Origin: an uncultured Draconibacterium sp.
GTDB taxonomy: Bacteria; Bacteroidota; Bacteroidia; Bacteroidales; Prolixibacteraceae
Direction: 5' to 3'
Length of the DNA: 64,000 bases
NCBI RefSeq assembly: GCF_963674925.1
Contig: NZ_OY771649.1
Location: 992,001 to 1,056,000 of the forward strand
Part shown: piece after piece, positions 62,687 to 64,000 of the stretch
How positions within the stretch are numbered: position 1 is the stretch's first letter
How the letters are laid out: the number at the start of each line of letters is the position of its first letter
Translations under genes and position numbers: made by a program
Notes under the pieces: model-generated
Databases searched by the model: none
What the model was told of the DNA's origin: nothing
Seen by the model: only the letters and a program-made list of their open reading frames with translations

Positions 62687-62705
62687 CCACCAGTACCTAC
62701 CAGTT
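62687..62705. promoter_or_regulatory. Candidate GntR operator between gntR and galM
   Basis: CCACCAGTACCTACCAGTT, the exact reverse complement of the galK-upstream site. It lies 59 bases upstream of the regulator gene and 277 bases upstream of galM, with TTAATTTG (62704-62711, one mismatch to TAnnTTTG) at its edge facing galM. The remaining 270 bases before galM show no other feature I can support. Confidence 0.7.
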
Positions 62706-62981
62706 AATTTGTTGATTTTTGCATTTTTGTTGCTTCAAAATAGTATTAGCTAACAGTTGTTAACACAGTAAACCACACGATAAGTGTATCATCTGCTTCC
62801 CAACTTTAAATTGGCTATATTTTAACCAAAGCTAAAATTAAGTAAACAGCTTTACTAAAATTGGATGAAAATTCAGGAAAAAAGAGTAAAATAGCACTCG
62901 GTAATTAAGTGAAGACAAAATCAAAAATTGAAGACCGAAGATTAACCGGCTTCTCAAAAAAAGAAAAAATAACAGATTAAA

Positions 62982-64000
62982 ATGAAAATAACTGCAACTA
63001 CATTCGGAACGTTAAAAGATGGACGCGAAGCCCTGCTTTTTACACTGAGCAACGATACCATTAAAATTAAAATAACCAACTACGGAGCCATTATAACTGC
63101 CATTGATATGCCTAATAAAAATGGCTCGATAGATAATATTGTGTGTGGTTTCGACAACCTGGAAACCTACCAAAGCGACGAATATTTGGCTGGCTATCCG
63201 TATTTCGGAGCCATTATCGGCCGTTTCGGAAACCGCATTGCCAAAGGGCACCTTGAAATTGAAGGCAAAACCTACGAAATGGCAATTAACAACGGCCCCA
63301 ACCATCTGCATGGTGGATTGGAAGGATTCGACAAAAAATTGTTTGATGCCGAACTTATTGAATCGGAAAAAGAAGTTGGCGTAAAAATGAGCTACCTGAG
63401 TGTTGACGGTGAAGAAAACTACCCGGGCAATTTAAAAGTTACCTGTATTTATACACTGAACGAAGAAAACGACCTGGCCATTCAGTATTACGCCGAAACA
63501 GATAAAACAACCGTGGTTAACCTGACAAACCACACTTATTTCAACCTAACCGGCGGAAAAGAGAATATTTTGGATCACGAACTGGAATTAAATGCCACCA
63601 AAATAACTGATATGGTGGAGCAAATTCCAACAGGTAAAATTCTTCCGGTGGTTGGAACCGCTTTTGATTTTACCTCGCCCAAAAAGATTAGTGCCGGCGG
63701 ACTGGAAATGGGCTACGACGACAACTTTGTTTTTGACAATGAAGATGGCGACCTGATTATGGCCGGAACGCTAAGCGAAGCAAAAAGCGGACGACAAGTA
63801 GAAGTATATACTACCCAACCGGGAATGCAGGTTTATACCGGCTACTGGATTCCGGAGTTTACCATCGATGGTAAAAAGAAATTCGGAAGCTTCTCTGGCA
63901 TTGCATTGGAAACACAACACTACCCCGACTCGGTACATCACCCAAAATTTCCAACTACATTTTTAAAGCCCGGAGAGCTTTACGATCAGAAAACGATTTA
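62982..64000 (+). CDS. galM: Aldose 1-epimerase (galactose mutarotase), truncated by the window end
   Basis: 339 codons visible, no stop reached. Family blocks: TNYGAIITAIDMPNKNG, YFGAIIGRFGNRIAKG, the histidines in NNGPNHLHGGLEGFD and NHTYFNLTGG, VYTTQPGMQVYTGYW, and the glutamate in GIALETQHYPDSVHHP. It interconverts alpha and beta anomers so galactokinase gets its substrate. The visible end ...YDQKTI suggests only a few residues are missing. Divergent from the gntR-galK-galT operon. Confidence 0.95.
   Translation, partial: MKITATTFGTLKDGREALLFTLSNDTIKIKITNYGAIITAIDMPNKNGSIDNIVCGFDNLETYQSDEYLAGYPYFGAIIGRFGNRIAKGHLEIEGKTYEMAINNGPNHLHGGLEGFDKKLFDAELIESEKEVGVKMSYLSVDGEENYPGNLKVTCIYTLNEENDLAIQYYAETDKTTVVNLTNHTYFNLTGGKENILDHELELNATKITDMVEQIPTGKILPVVGTAFDFTSPKKISAGGLEMGYDDNFVFDNEDGDLIMAGTLSEAKSGRQVEVYTTQPGMQVYTGYWIPEFTIDGKKKFGSFSGIALETQHYPDSVHHPKFPTTFLKPGELYDQKTI

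Overview
The window is about 64 kb of a Bacteroidota chromosome, most like the marine Bacteroidales/Marinilabiliales (Prolixibacteraceae-type) lineage. This is inferred from gene content, not from a search. The clues are two secreted proteins with type IX secretion (T9SS) C-terminal sorting domains, a SusC-type plug domain, many SPI/SPII-exported proteins, a class II ketol-acid reductoisomerase, a Rho factor with a long Q/N-rich insert, and promoters of the Bacteroidota type (-7 element TAnnTTTG).

Layout. 1-6.3 kb: the 3' part of AMP-forming acetyl-CoA synthetase, an OFA-type MFS carrier, an ADP-forming acyl-CoA synthetase fused to a GNAT acetyltransferase, and a sirtuin. Together these look like acetate activation plus its acetylation/deacetylation control. 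6.4-13.2 kb: a lipoprotein, an outer-membrane-type protein, a zinc alcohol dehydrogenase, and a large FAD/Fe-S D-2-hydroxyacid dehydrogenase behind a FadR-like palindrome. 13.9-22 kb: a giant T9SS-exported protein gene built of 24 almost identical 237-bp repeats, broken in this sequence by a net 5-bp insertion. 22.4-25.4 kb: a lipoprotein, a stand-alone CarboxypepD-reg/TonB-plug protein and a methyltransferase. 25.6-43 kb: mostly housekeeping and envelope genes (rho, U32 peptidase, ECF sigma/membrane protein/DUF4097-like triad, GT2, TlpA-like oxidoreductase, MscS channel, T9SS serine protease, two Haem_bd proteins, a free-standing archaeal-type ThrRS editing domain, a DEAD-box helicase). 43-47 kb: DUF1080 lipoprotein, ilvC, an AraC regulator and a beta-barrel protein.

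47.2-56.2 kb is a carbohydrate-catabolic block: two Tat-exported Gfo/Idh/MocA oxidoreductases, an AraC regulator, a DUF6807 protein, a ThuA-like protein and a DUF2264 protein. On its right it meets two tandem tRNA-Asp(GTC) genes, and on its left a degraded copy of the tRNA-Asp 3' end plus terminator. That is the geometry expected of an old tRNA-targeted island, but no integrase is present. A frameshifted peroxiredoxin tail lies next to the tRNAs.

56.6-64 kb: a metallophosphoesterase, then a galactose locus. A GntR regulator, galK, galT and a FucP-like MFS transporter lie on the minus strand, with divergent galM running off the window end. An identical 19-nt sequence lies upstream of galK and in the gntR-galM interval and is the obvious candidate operator.
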